Below are positions 16,688-25,222 of a stretch of DNA of 64,000 nt, in pieces. A model generated the notes under the pieces. That model did not search any database and was not told the origin of the DNA. It was given only the letters and a program-made list of their open reading frames with translations. Every line of letters starts with the position of its first letter. Position 1 is the stretch's first letter. Source of the DNA: Pseudonocardia petroleophila (GTDB taxonomy: Bacteria; Actinomycetota; Actinomycetes; Mycobacteriales; Pseudonocardiaceae); NCBI RefSeq assembly GCF_014235185.1, contig NZ_CP060131.1, forward strand, positions 627,501 through 691,500, written 5' to 3'. Made by a program: the position numbers and the translations under genes.

Positions 16688-18034
16688 ATGACCGCACCCA
16701 CCGCCGTCCGCACGGAGCTGTTCGGACCCGACCGCCGGTCGACGACCGTCGGGCTGGTCCTGCTGATCAGCCTCGTCGCGTTCGAGGCGATGGGGGTCGG
16801 GACCGCGATGCCGGCGCTGGTCGCCGACCTCGGGTCGGTGTCGATGTACGCGTGGCCGTTCGTGGCGTTCATGGCCGCGTCGGTGTTCGGCACCGTGCTC
16901 GGCGGGCGCTTCAGCGACCGGGCCGGGCCGCGGGTGCCGCTCGTCGTCGCACCGCTGTTGTTCGGGATCGGGCTGCTCGTCGCCGGTACGGCGGCGACGA
17001 TGCCGCAGCTGCTCGTCGGACGGCTGCTGCAGGGGCTCGGGGCCGGCGCGCTGGGGGTCGGCGTCTACGTGCTGATCGCGCTGGTCTACCCCGAGCGCGT
17101 CCGGCCCGCGGTGTTCGGGCTGATCTCCTCGGCGTGGGTGCTGCCCTCGCTGGTCGGGCCGCCGGTCTCGGGGCTGGTCACCGAGGCCGTGTCGTGGCAC
17201 TGGGTGTTCCTGGGCCTCGTGCCGTTCGTGGCGGTCGCGGTGGCGCTCGTCGTGCCGGCCGTGCGCCGCCTGGGCCCGCCGGACCCGGCGCGCACCGCCG
17301 CCCCGGCGCGCCCCGGTCTCGTGCCCGCCGCCGCGGCGGCCGCCGTCGGGATCTCCGCGCTGAGCTGGGCGGCCCAGCAGGGTGACGCGACCGGGGCCGT
17401 GGTCGCGGGCGTCGCGGTGCTGCTGCTGGTGCCCGCCGTGCCGCGGCTGCTGCCCCGCGGGGTGTTCCGGGCGGGGCGCGGCGTGCCGACCGTCGTCCTG
17501 TCCCGGGGGCTGCTCGCCGGCGTGTTCTTCACCGTCAACTCCTACCTGCCGCTCATGCTCAACGGCACCCACGGCTGGACGCTGGCGGCGGCCGGGCTGC
17601 CGCTGATCGTCGGCTCGCTGGGGTGGTCGAGCGCGGCGGCGTGGCAGGGCCGCCGTCCCGACCTGCCCCGCGCCCGGCTGCTGCGGATCGGCTTCTGCGC
17701 GCTCGGCACGGGCGCGGCGGGGATGCTCCTCGTCGCCCCGGCCTGGGGGCTGCCCTGGCTGGCGCTGCCGTTCTGGGCGCTCGCGGGCGTCGGGATGGGG
17801 CTCGGGTTCTCGTCGGTGTCGTTCCTGCTGCTGCAGAAGTCGGCACCCGAGGCCGTCGGCTTCCACAGCTCGGCCGCGCAGATCGCCGACCAGCTGACGA
17901 CCGCGTCGATGATCGGCCTCGGCGGGGCGCTGCTCGCGGTGCTGGTGGCGCCGGGCGTCGCCCTGCCGGTGCTGGTGGCCGTGCTGGTCGGGCTGGCCGC
18001 GCTCGGTGCGGCGCTGGCCGGGCGGACGGCCTAG
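16688..18034 (+). CDS. Major facilitator superfamily exporter
   Basis: A 448-residue MFS transporter with about 12 to 14 hydrophobic segments. The loop motif GGRFSDRAGPRVPL near residue 75 is the MFS motif A (DRxGxR). A motif resembling antiporter motif C (WVLPSLVGPPVSGLV) lies near residue 155, suggesting drug/proton antiport. The start ATG at 16688 lies only 7 bases from the candidate -10, so the message would be leaderless or nearly so. The gene is convergent with exonuclease III and shares 4 bases at the stop. Substrate unknown; a MerR-type promoter suggests induction by a toxic compound. Confidence 0.85.
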   Translation: MTAPTAVRTELFGPDRRSTTVGLVLLISLVAFEAMGVGTAMPALVADLGSVSMYAWPFVAFMAASVFGTVLGGRFSDRAGPRVPLVVAPLLFGIGLLVAGTAATMPQLLVGRLLQGLGAGALGVGVYVLIALVYPERVRPAVFGLISSAWVLPSLVGPPVSGLVTEAVSWHWVFLGLVPFVAVAVALVVPAVRRLGPPDPARTAAPARPGLVPAAAAAAVGISALSWAAQQGDATGAVVAGVAVLLLVPAVPRLLPRGVFRAGRGVPTVVLSRGLLAGVFFTVNSYLPLMLNGTHGWTLAAAGLPLIVGSLGWSSAAAWQGRRPDLPRARLLRIGFCALGTGAAGMLLVAPAWGLPWLALPFWALAGVGMGLGFSSVSFLLLQKSAPEAVGFHSSAAQIADQLTTASMIGLGGALLAVLVAPGVALPVLVAVLVGLAALGAALAGRTA

Positions 18035-18867
18035 CGGCGCCGCTTCGGGTTCGACGGCGGCGGGACGACCGGGCCGATGTCGCCGTCCGGGGCGGTGTCC
18101 AGGTCCATGATCACGGGGGCGTGGTCGCTGGGCCCCGACCCCTTGCGCGCCTGGCGGTCGACCCACGCCGCGGCGACGCGCCCGGCCGGGTCGGCGCCGG
18201 CGAGCACCAGGTCGATGCGCATGCCCTGGTCCTGGTGGAAGCGGCCCGCGCGGTAGTCCCAGTAGCTGAAGAACCGCTCGGTGGGCCAGCGGTCGCGGAC
18301 GACGTCGGCCAGGCCGAGGTCGCGCAGCGTCGTCAGGGCGCCGCGCTCGGCCGGCGTCACATGGGTGGAGTCGACGAACAGGGACGGGTCCCAGACGTCG
18401 TCGTCGGTGGGGGCGATGTTGACGTCACCGGCGATGACGGTGGTGGCCGCGTCGTCGACCGACGCCGCGAGCGCGGCCAGCCACTCCAGCTTGTAGGCGT
18501 AGTGCGGGTCGTCGGGGGTGCGGCCGTTGGGCACGTAGACCGAGGTGACGCGCAGCCCGCCGCAGGTGGCGGTGACGGCGCGGGCCTCGACGGCGTCGTT
18601 GAACGCCGGGGCGGCGGGCAGCGCGCGCCGCACGTCCTCCAGCCCGACGCGCGAGAGCAGCGCGACCCCGTTCCACCGCCCCTCCCCGACGTGCGCGACC
18701 TCGTAGCCGCGCTCCTGGAGCGGCTCGTCGAACGCCTCGGCGAACTGCTCGTCGGTCACCTTCGTCTCCTGCAGGCAGACGACGTCGGGGGCGCGCTCGT
18801 CGAGCCAGGGCAGCAGCCGCGGCAGCCGGACGAGGGCGGAGTTCACGTTCCACGTAGCCAGGCGCAC
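18031..18867 (-). CDS. xthA: Exodeoxyribonuclease III (AP endonuclease)
   Basis: A 278-residue Xth-family enzyme of base-excision repair. Visible motifs are RLATWNVNS at the N-terminus, the metal-binding CLQETKVTD near residue 33, the catalytic region SVYVPNGR near 112, GDVNIAPTD near 150 and the terminal [10 protein letters not shown]. The start is a GTG at 18867 (mature sequence RLATWN); a GTG nine bases upstream is also possible. It is divergent from xylA with 55 bases between, so the xyl operator lies just outside its 5' end. Confidence 0.92.
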   Translation of the reverse strand: MRLATWNVNSALVRLPRLLPWLDERAPDVVCLQETKVTDEQFAEAFDEPLQERGYEVAHVGEGRWNGVALLSRVGLEDVRRALPAAPAFNDAVEARAVTATCGGLRVTSVYVPNGRTPDDPHYAYKLEWLAALAASVDDAATTVIAGDVNIAPTDDDVWDPSLFVDSTHVTPAERGALTTLRDLGLADVVRDRWPTERFFSYWDYRAGRFHQDQGMRIDLVLAGADPAGRVAAAWVDRQARKGSGPSDHAPVIMDLDTAPDGDIGPVVPPPSNPKRRR

Positions 18868-18891
18868 GCCCGGCACGCTACCGTGGACGAG

Positions 18892-18912
18892 TTTGTACGA
18901 TCATCGAACAAA
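18892..18912. promoter_or_regulatory. Palindromic operator upstream of xylA (probable ROK/XylR site)
   Basis: TTTGTACGA and TCGAACAAA flank a TCA core, giving a 21-base dyad with one mismatched pair. It ends 10 bases before the xylA start and overlaps its ribosome binding region, well placed for repression. A ROK-family regulator gene lies at 21734, making it the natural candidate. Confidence 0.65.
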
Positions 18913-18922
18913 GGGGTTCCCC

Positions 18923-20107
18923 GTGGTGCAGCCGACTCGTGACGACCACTTCAGCTTCGGGCTCTGGACCGTCGGCTGGCCCGCCGCCGACCCGTTCGGC
19001 ACCGCCACGCGCCCCTGGCTCGACCCCGTCGAGTCGGTGCACCGGCTCTCCGACCTGGGGGCCTGGGGCGTCACGTTCCACGACGACGACCTGCTCCCGT
19101 TCGGCTCCACGCCCGACGAGCGCAGCCGGATCCTCACCCGCTTCCGCGCCGCGCTCGACGAGACCGGCCTCGTGGTCCCGATGATGACCACCAACACCTT
19201 CACGCACCCCGTGTTCAAGGACGGCGCGTTCACCAGCAACGACCGCGGCGTGCGCCGGTTCGCGCTGCGCAAGATCCTGCGCAACCTCGACCTGGCCGCG
19301 GAGCTCGGCGCGTCGACCTACGTGTTCTGGGGCGGGCGCGAGGGCGCCGAGGTCGACTCCGGCAAGGACATCCGGGCCGCGCTCGACCGCTACCGCGAGG
19401 GCATCGACACCCTCGCCGCGTACGTCAAGGAGCAGGGCTACGGCATCCGCTTCGCGATCGAGCCCAAGCCCAACGAGCCCCGCGGCGACATCCTGCTGCC
19501 CACCCTCGGCCACGCGCTCGCGTTCATCGCGGGCCTGGAGCACGGCGACATCGTCGGGGTGAACCCGGAGGTCGGGCACGAGCAGATGGCCGGGCTCAAC
19601 TACTCCGCGGGCATCGCGCAGGCGCTGTGGGCTGGCAAGCTGTTCCACCTGGACCTCAACGGCCAGCGCGGCATCAAGTACGACCAGGACCTGATCTTCG
19701 GCCACGGCGACCTGATCAACGCGTTCTCGCTCGTCGACCTCATCGAGCACGGCGCCCCGGGCGGCGGCCCGGCCTACGACGGCCCGCGGCACTTCGACTA
19801 CAAGCCGCTGCGCACCGAGGACGTCACCGGCGTGTGGGACTCCGCGGCGGCGAACATGCGGACCTACCTGCTGCTCAAGGAGCGGGCGGCGGCGTTCCGC
19901 GCCGACCCCGAGGTGCAGGCCGCGCTGGCGACGGCCGGGGTCGCGGAGCTGTCGACCCCCACGCTCAACCCCGGCGAGACCCTCGCCGACCTCGCCGCCG
20001 ACCGCACCGCGTTCGAGGACTACGACGCCGACAAGGCGGGCGAGCGGGGCTACGGCTTCGGCAAGCTCAACCAGCTGGCGGTGGAGCACCTGATGGGGGC
20101 CCGATGA
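18923..20107 (+). CDS. xylA: Xylose isomerase
   Basis: A 394-residue xylose isomerase (actinobacterial class I), converting D-xylose to D-xylulose. Characteristic motifs are FGLWTVGW at the N-terminus, the catalytic His in [12 protein letters not shown] near 52 and YVFWGGREG near 138. The metal-binding [17 protein letters not shown] follows near 180, with [11 protein letters not shown] near 218 and [21 protein letters not shown] near 243. The GTG at 18923 follows AAAGGGG and gives the usual MVQPT start. Translation initiates within the reach of the upstream palindrome. It is followed by xylB. Confidence 0.95.
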   Translation: MVQPTRDDHFSFGLWTVGWPAADPFGTATRPWLDPVESVHRLSDLGAWGVTFHDDDLLPFGSTPDERSRILTRFRAALDETGLVVPMMTTNTFTHPVFKDGAFTSNDRGVRRFALRKILRNLDLAAELGASTYVFWGGREGAEVDSGKDIRAALDRYREGIDTLAAYVKEQGYGIRFAIEPKPNEPRGDILLPTLGHALAFIAGLEHGDIVGVNPEVGHEQMAGLNYSAGIAQALWAGKLFHLDLNGQRGIKYDQDLIFGHGDLINAFSLVDLIEHGAPGGGPAYDGPRHFDYKPLRTEDVTGVWDSAAANMRTYLLLKERAAAFRADPEVQAALATAGVAELSTPTLNPGETLADLAADRTAFEDYDADKAGERGYGFGKLNQLAVEHLMGAR

Positions 20108-20162
20108 CCACCCGTGCGCGGATAGCGTGCGCACCACGGTTTCCGCGCACGAGGGAGCACTG

Positions 20163-21560
20163 ATGACGCTCGTGGCCGGCGTCGACTCGTCGACGCAGTC
20201 CTGCACGGTCGTGATCCGCGACGCCGCCACCGGCGCGCTGGTCCGGGAGGGCGGGGCGAAGCACCCCGTCGGCACCGAGGTGGATCCCGCGGCGTGGTGG
20301 TCGGCGCTGCAGGAGGCGCTGGCGCGGGCGGGCGGGCTCGACGGCGTCGGGGCGATCGCCGTCGCGGGTCAGCAGCACGGGATGGTGTGCCTGTCGGAGT
20401 CCGGTGACGTCGTCCGCCCGGCGCTGCTGTGGAACGACACCCGGTCCGCCGACGCCGCGCGCGACCTCGTCGACGAGCTGGGCGCCCGGGCGTGGGCCGA
20501 CGCGACCGGCAGCGTGCCCGTCGCCTCGATCACCGCCACCAAGCTGCGCTGGCTCGCCACGCACGAGCCCGGGCACGCGGCGGCCACGGCGGCGGTGTGC
20601 CTGCCGCACGACTGGCTGACGTGGAAGCTGCGCGGCACCGGCGCGCTCGACGACCTCGTCACCGACCGCTCCGACGCCTCCGGCACCGGCTACTGGGGAC
20701 CCGACGGCTACCGCCTCGACCTGCTGGAACGGGCGCTGGGCCGGTCCGACGTGCGGCTTCCCCGGGTGCTGGGGCCCGGGGAGTCGGCGGGCCGGACCCC
20801 GGACGGGCTCGTGGTCGGGCCGGGTGCCGGGGACAACGCCGGCGCCGCACTGGGTCTGGGTGCGCAGGTCGGCGACGTCGTGGTGTCGCTCGGGACCTCC
20901 GGCGTGGTGTCGGCGGTCAGCCCGGTCCCGACGGCCGACGCCACCGGGATCATCGCCGGGTTCGCCTCCGCCACCGGCGAGCACCTGCCGCTGGTCTGCA
21001 CGCTCAACGCCGCACGGGTCCTGGACGCCGCGGGCACGCTGCTGGGGGTCGACCACGCGGAGCTCTCGCGGCTCGCGCTGTCGGCGCCTGCCGGGTCCGA
21101 CGGGCTCGTGCTCGTGCCGTACCTGGAGGGCGAGCGGACGCCCAACAGGCCCGACTCCACCGGGGCGCTGCACGGCCTCACCCTCGGCAGCTCCACGCCA
21201 GCGCACCTCGCCAGGGCGTCGGTCGAGGGGCTGCTGTGCGGGCTCGCCGACGCCCTCGACGCCCTGGTCGAGGCCGGGGTGCCGGTCGACCGGGTGTTCC
21301 TGGTCGGCGGCGGGGCCCGCTCCGACGCGGTGGCCCGGATCGCCCCCGCGGTGTTCGGGCGCCCGGTGCTGCGGCCGACGCCCGGGGAGTACGTCGCCGA
21401 CGGGGCGGCCCGGCAGGCGGCGTGGGTGCTCGCGGGCTCGGCCGCTCCCCCGGTGTGGGAGGCGGCCGACACGGAGTCCTTCGACGCCGACCCGGTGCCG
21501 TCGGTCCGCGCCCGCTACGCGCAGGCCCGGGACCTCACCGTCGCGAAGATCGGGGTCTGA
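20163..21560 (+). CDS. xylB: Xylulokinase
   Basis: A 465-residue FGGY-family kinase that phosphorylates D-xylulose. The N-terminal phosphate motif [16 protein letters not shown], the GQQHGMV motif near 63 and [14 protein letters not shown] near 85 are typical. The C-terminal [14 protein letters not shown] near 380 closes the ATP site. The ATG at 20163 has GGGAG upstream. Only 55 bases separate it from xylA, so the two form an operon. No xylose transporter gene is present in the window. Confidence 0.95.
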   Translation: MTLVAGVDSSTQSCTVVIRDAATGALVREGGAKHPVGTEVDPAAWWSALQEALARAGGLDGVGAIAVAGQQHGMVCLSESGDVVRPALLWNDTRSADAARDLVDELGARAWADATGSVPVASITATKLRWLATHEPGHAAATAAVCLPHDWLTWKLRGTGALDDLVTDRSDASGTGYWGPDGYRLDLLERALGRSDVRLPRVLGPGESAGRTPDGLVVGPGAGDNAGAALGLGAQVGDVVVSLGTSGVVSAVSPVPTADATGIIAGFASATGEHLPLVCTLNAARVLDAAGTLLGVDHAELSRLALSAPAGSDGLVLVPYLEGERTPNRPDSTGALHGLTLGSSTPAHLARASVEGLLCGLADALDALVEAGVPVDRVFLVGGGARSDAVARIAPAVFGRPVLRPTPGEYVADGAARQAAWVLAGSAAPPVWEAADTESFDADPVPSVRARYAQARDLTVAKIGV

Positions 21561-21733
21561 GTGGGTGCGGCGGTGCGCGGGTCGGTGGGCCCTCGCGCGC
21601 GGGGCGAGGCGCGGCGCACGGGTCGAGGAGCCGTGGCGCGCGGGTCGGGGCGCGCCGCCGCACGGGTCGCCCTCCTGCGCCGGCCCGGGACCCCGCGGTG
21701 CGCGGGTCGGGACGCGTCCGGGTCGGGGCCGCG
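21561..21733. repeat. Low-complexity GGGTCG-rich spacer between xylB and the ROK gene
   Basis: About 170 bases contain at least five variants of the word GCGCGGGTCG or GCACGGGTCG at irregular spacing. No reading frame with coherent codon use is visible. It may hold the promoter of the ROK gene, but no clear -35/-10 pair was recognised. Confidence 0.5.
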
Positions 21734-22855
21734 GTGACCGCCGGCCGGGACCTGGTCGCCCGCGGCGCGGGGGCGCGGGCGGCCGGGGGCGACGTGCGCC
21801 GGCACAACCTCGCGCTCGTGCTCGGTGAGGTCGTCGCCGCCGAACCGGTCTCACGGGCCGCGCTCGCCGCGCGCACCGGGCTGACCCGCGGCACCGTGTC
21901 CTCGCTCGTCGAGGAGCTCCTCGACGCCGGCCTGCTCGACGAGCTCGCCGCCGAGCGCAGCGGTCCGGGACGGCCGGCGAACCCGTTGCAGCTCAACCGC
22001 TCCGGGCCCGCCGGGCTCGGCGTCGAGATCGAGGTCGACCACATCTCGGCCTGCGTCGTCGACCTCACCGGGTCGGTGCGGGCGACCGCCCGGATCCCGT
22101 CGGCCCACCGGGACGCGCACCCCGGTGTCGCCGTCGGCCGGGCCGTCGCGCTCGCCCGGACCGTCCGCGCGGAGGCGGGGCTGGAGGTCGTCGGGGCGGC
22201 GGTGGCGGTGCCCGGCGTCGTCGCCGCGGACGGGGTCGTGGTGCGGGCCCCCAACCTGCCGCAATGGTCGGGGGCGGAGATCGGCCCGCTGTTCGACGGC
22301 CTGCCGGTCACCACCGCCAACGAGGCCGATCTCGCCGCGCTCGCCGAGCTCTGGTTCGCCGCCGGCCCGCCGGACGCGCTCTACGTCTCCGGGGGCGTCG
22401 GGGTCGGGGCGGGGATCGTGCTGGGCGGGCAGCTGTTCCGCGGGGTCGGCGGGCGGGCGGGCGAGCTGGGGCACGTCGTCGTCGACCCGGACGGGCCGAA
22501 CTGCCGGTGCGGCGGGCACGGCTGCCTGGAGCAGGTCGCGGGTCAGGAGGCGCTGCTGCGCGCGGGCCGCACCACCGATCTGGACGCCCTGCCCCCGCAC
22601 GTCCTCGACGGTGCCGCCCGCGCGCTCGGCGTCGCGCTCGCCGGCGCCGTCAACCTGCTGGACGTGCCGGTCGTCGTGCTCGGGGGGATCTACCCGCGGC
22701 TCGGGGAGCCGCTGCGCGCCGCGGTGCACGACCGGCTGTGCGAACGGGTCGTGCACCGGTCCGACGTCGAGGTGCGCCTCTCGGCGCTGGGCCCCGGCGG
22801 TGCGCTGCGGGCGGCGGCCGCGTCGGTGGTGCGGGAGCGGCTGCGCCGCCCCTGA
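21734..22855 (+). CDS. ROK-family transcriptional regulator (XylR-like)
   Basis: A 373-residue regulator. Residues 20-80 form a winged helix (VRRHNLALVLGEV, SRAALAARTGLTRGTVSSLVEELL), and a ROK sugar-kinase-like domain follows. It includes AVPGVV near 160, the EADLAALAE region near 200 and the zinc-binding GPNCRCGGHGCLEQ near 260. This is the architecture of XylR/NagC-type repressors that sense sugars. Its place after xylAB and the dyad before xylA argue for xylose-responsive repression. The GTG at 21734 is chosen because upstream sequence is low-complexity. Confidence 0.88.
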   Translation: MTAGRDLVARGAGARAAGGDVRRHNLALVLGEVVAAEPVSRAALAARTGLTRGTVSSLVEELLDAGLLDELAAERSGPGRPANPLQLNRSGPAGLGVEIEVDHISACVVDLTGSVRATARIPSAHRDAHPGVAVGRAVALARTVRAEAGLEVVGAAVAVPGVVAADGVVVRAPNLPQWSGAEIGPLFDGLPVTTANEADLAALAELWFAAGPPDALYVSGGVGVGAGIVLGGQLFRGVGGRAGELGHVVVDPDGPNCRCGGHGCLEQVAGQEALLRAGRTTDLDALPPHVLDGAARALGVALAGAVNLLDVPVVVLGGIYPRLGEPLRAAVHDRLCERVVHRSDVEVRLSALGPGGALRAAAASVVRERLRRP

Positions 22856-22896
22856 GACGCCCGGCCCCGATCGACGGCCGAGCCACCCCGGCACCC

Positions 22897-23205
22897 GCCG
22901 AGTGTGCCGCCCCCACCCACCCCCGGCGAGTTTGCCTTTGCGGCCCGGCGAGTTCTCCGCCTACCCCCGGCGAGTTTGCCGATCGTGCACGGTGAGTTGG
23001 CCGATCGCGTGCAGCGGAGTGAGGCCTGCCGGGCGGCAGCGGCACACTCGCCGAGCGGAGCGGCGGACACGCCGGGCCGCAAAGGCACACTCGCGGGGCG
23101 ACGGAGGCAAACTCGCCGGGCGGCAGCGGCAAACTCGCCGGGCGGGGGCGGCAAACTCGCCGGGTGGGGGCGGCGGGCTCGGCGGGTGGGGGCGGGACGC
23201 CCGGG
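22897..23205. repeat. Inverted array of 22-bp-spaced units between convergent genes
   Basis: On the left, GGCGAGTTTGCC-type words start at 22925, 22947, 22969 and 22991, exactly 22 bases apart, with a weaker one at 22897. On the right, the reverse complement GGCAAACTCGCC and variants start at 23041, 23062, 23084, 23106, 23128, 23150 and 23172, at 21-22-base spacing. The two sets face each other around a central 38-base gap. The whole can fold into a long cruciform or a chain of hairpins. It fills the 355 bases between the ROK and K+ channel stops; no gene is seen. Confidence 0.8.
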
Positions 23206-23210
23206 GGGGG

Positions 23211-24275
23211 TCAGTCCTCGTCGTCGGGCGGGGTGGCCTTGCGGACGTAGAGCAGCCGGTCGCCGCGGTCGAGGGAGTCGACCTTCGACGAGTCGACGCG
23301 GTAGAGGTCGTCGCCGCGCACCACGGCCAGCACGATGTCGCCCAGGTGCCGCGGGGAGCCGCCCACCTCGGCCTCCTCCACCTCGCGCTCGCTGATCGCG
23401 AAGCCGGCGTCGGGCGTCAGCAGGTCCTCGACGACCTCGACGACGTTCGGGCTGGTCGTCGCCGCACCGAGCAGGCGGCCCGCCGTCTCCGCCGAGACGA
23501 CGACGGAGTTCGCGCCCGACTGCCGCAGCAGGTGCACGTTCTCCGACTCCCGCACCGCCGCGACGATCCGGATGGTCGGTGACAGCTCGCGGGCGGTGAG
23601 CGTGACCAGCACGGCGGTGTCGTCGCGGTTCGTCGCGACGATGATCGCCGACGCGTGCGCCACGCCCGCGATGCGCAGCACGCTCGACCGGGTGGCGTTG
23701 CCGGTGACGGTGACCAGCCCGAGCGCCGACGCGGCGTCGAGCTGGGCGCGGTCGGTGTCGACGACGATGATGTCGTCGGGCCGCTTGTCGTCGCCGAGGA
23801 GCGTCTCCACGGCGGCGCGCCCCTTCGTGCCGTAGCCGACGACGATGGTGTGGTCGCGCAACCTGGACCTCCAGCGCTCGATCCGGAAGGACTGCCGGGA
23901 GCGTTCGGTGAGCAGCTCGACGGTGGTCCCGACGAACGTGATGAGGAAGATCAGCCGCAGCGGCGTGACGACGATCGTGGTCCACAGCCGGGCCGCGTCG
24001 CTGACCGGGACGATGTCGCCGTAGCCGGTGGTCGAGACCGACACCGTCGCGTAGTAGAACGCGTCGGCGAGGCTGATCGGGTCGCCGTTCGAGTTGTTGT
24101 CGAGGTACCCGTCCCGGCCGAAGTACACGATCAGTGCGGTGGCGGTCAGGGCCCCCATCGCGATCGCCAGCCTGCGGAGCAGCGAGACCAGCGGCGTCAC
24201 CGTCGAGTCGGGCATGCGGATCGGCCCGACCAGCGACGGGTCGGCGATCGGTCGGCGGCGCCCCTCGCTCCTCAC
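23211..24275 (-). CDS. Potassium channel protein with TrkA-N (RCK) domain
   Basis: A 354-residue two-helix channel subunit. The first helix is near residue 35-55, a pore helix follows with the selectivity filter STTGYGD near residue 90, and the second helix is near 105-125. A cytoplasmic RCK domain then starts HTIVVGYGTKGRAAVETLL and carries the NAD-type glycine motif and the acidic strand end VVDTDRAQL. A TrkA-C-like portion completes it. It is homologous by order to Rv3200c. The GTG at 24275 is the best start. It conducts K+ gated by a nucleotide or Ca2+ ligand (family knowledge). Confidence 0.9.
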   Translation of the reverse strand: MRSEGRRRPIADPSLVGPIRMPDSTVTPLVSLLRRLAIAMGALTATALIVYFGRDGYLDNNSNGDPISLADAFYYATVSVSTTGYGDIVPVSDAARLWTTIVVTPLRLIFLITFVGTTVELLTERSRQSFRIERWRSRLRDHTIVVGYGTKGRAAVETLLGDDKRPDDIIVVDTDRAQLDAASALGLVTVTGNATRSSVLRIAGVAHASAIIVATNRDDTAVLVTLTARELSPTIRIVAAVRESENVHLLRQSGANSVVVSAETAGRLLGAATTSPNVVEVVEDLLTPDAGFAISEREVEEAEVGGSPRHLGDIVLAVVRGDDLYRVDSSKVDSLDRGDRLLYVRKATPPDDED

Positions 24276-24317
24276 GCGCGGAGGGTAGCCCGCGGCACCC
24301 GTGCGACGATCACCGGC

Positions 24318-24710
24318 GTGAACTCCCGAGCCGCCATCGCCCTCGCCGGCTTCCTCGCCGCGGCCGGGGTTACCCACTTCGTGGCCCCCGACTTCTTCGA
24401 CTCGATGGTGCCCGAGCAGCTCCCCGGCACCGCCCGGTTCTGGACCTACGCCTCGGGGGCCGCCGAGCTGGGCGTCGCCGCCGCGGTGGCCGTGCCCCGG
24501 ACCCGGCGCCTCGGCGGGCTCGCGGCCGCGGCCCTGTTCGTCGCGGTGTTCCCGGCGAACGTCAAGATGGCGATCGACTGGTCCGACCGCTCCCTCGGCG
24601 AGCAGGCCGTCGCCTACGGTCGCCTGCCGCTGCAGATCCTGCTCGTGCTGTGGGCGCTGAAGGTGCGCCGCGACGCGCCGCGGCCGACGGCGACCGGCCC
24701 GGCCGCATGA
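24318..24710 (+). CDS. DoxX-like small membrane protein
   Basis: A 130-residue membrane protein with four hydrophobic segments. The motif GVTHFVAPDFFDSMVP near residue 15 and AELGVAAAVAVPRTRRLG resemble DoxX-like membrane proteins. Its reaction is not known; members are linked to quinone or sulphur metabolism. The GTG at 24318 gives the whole first helix. The stop overlaps the start of the DUF1697 gene (ATGA), so they are translated together. Confidence 0.7.
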   Translation: MNSRAAIALAGFLAAAGVTHFVAPDFFDSMVPEQLPGTARFWTYASGAAELGVAAAVAVPRTRRLGGLAAAALFVAVFPANVKMAIDWSDRSLGEQAVAYGRLPLQILLVLWALKVRRDAPRPTATGPAA

Positions 24711-25222
24711 CCCGGTACGCCGTCCTGCTGCGCGGGATCAACGTCGGCAAGGCGAAGCGGATCGCCATGGCCGACCTGCGCACCCTGCTCGACGGTCTCG
24801 GCTTCACCGACGTCCGCACGGTCCTGAACAGCGGGAACGCCATCGTCACCGGTCCGGCCGACGACCCGACGGCGCACGCCCGCCGGATCGAGGCCGCCAT
24901 CGCCGGGCACGCCGGGTTCGAGGTGCGGACCGTCGTGCTGACCGCCGCGGAGCTGCGCGCGATCGTCGACGCCCACCCCTTCGCCGAAATCGCCGACGAC
25001 GGCTCGCGGATGATGGCCCACGTCCTGGGCGAGGCCCCCGATCCCGCCGACGCCCACGACCCGACGGCCGCCGACCCGGAGCACGCCCGCCTGGTCGGGC
25101 GGGTGCTCTACCAGTGGTGCCCCGACGGCGTGCTGGCCGCGCCCGCCGTCGGCTGGCCGGACGGCCGGCTCGTCACCACCCGCAACTGGAACACGCTCAC
25201 GAAGCTGGTGTCGCTGCTGTAG
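24707..25222 (+). CDS. DUF1697 family protein
   Basis: A 171-residue protein of the DUF1697 family, recognised from YAVLLRGINVGKAKRIAMADL at the start (family core LLRGINVGG), VLNSGNAIV near 42 and the terminal TTRNWNTLTKL. Function is unknown in all members. It overlaps the previous gene by 4 bases. At its 3' end 26 bases overlap the convergent adnB gene, so the coding ends of the two genes intermix. Confidence 0.88.
   Translation: MTRYAVLLRGINVGKAKRIAMADLRTLLDGLGFTDVRTVLNSGNAIVTGPADDPTAHARRIEAAIAGHAGFEVRTVVLTAAELRAIVDAHPFAEIADDGSRMMAHVLGEAPDPADAHDPTAADPEHARLVGRVLYQWCPDGVLAAPAVGWPDGRLVTTRNWNTLTKLVSLL

Noticed and set aside
16688..18034. Specific antibiotic resistance pump assignment
   Set aside because: MFS motifs do not give a substrate; only the family can be supported.
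22897..23205. CRISPR array
   Set aside because: Repeats are 12 bases at 22-base spacing, inverted in two halves, with no unique 30-base spacers and no cas genes.
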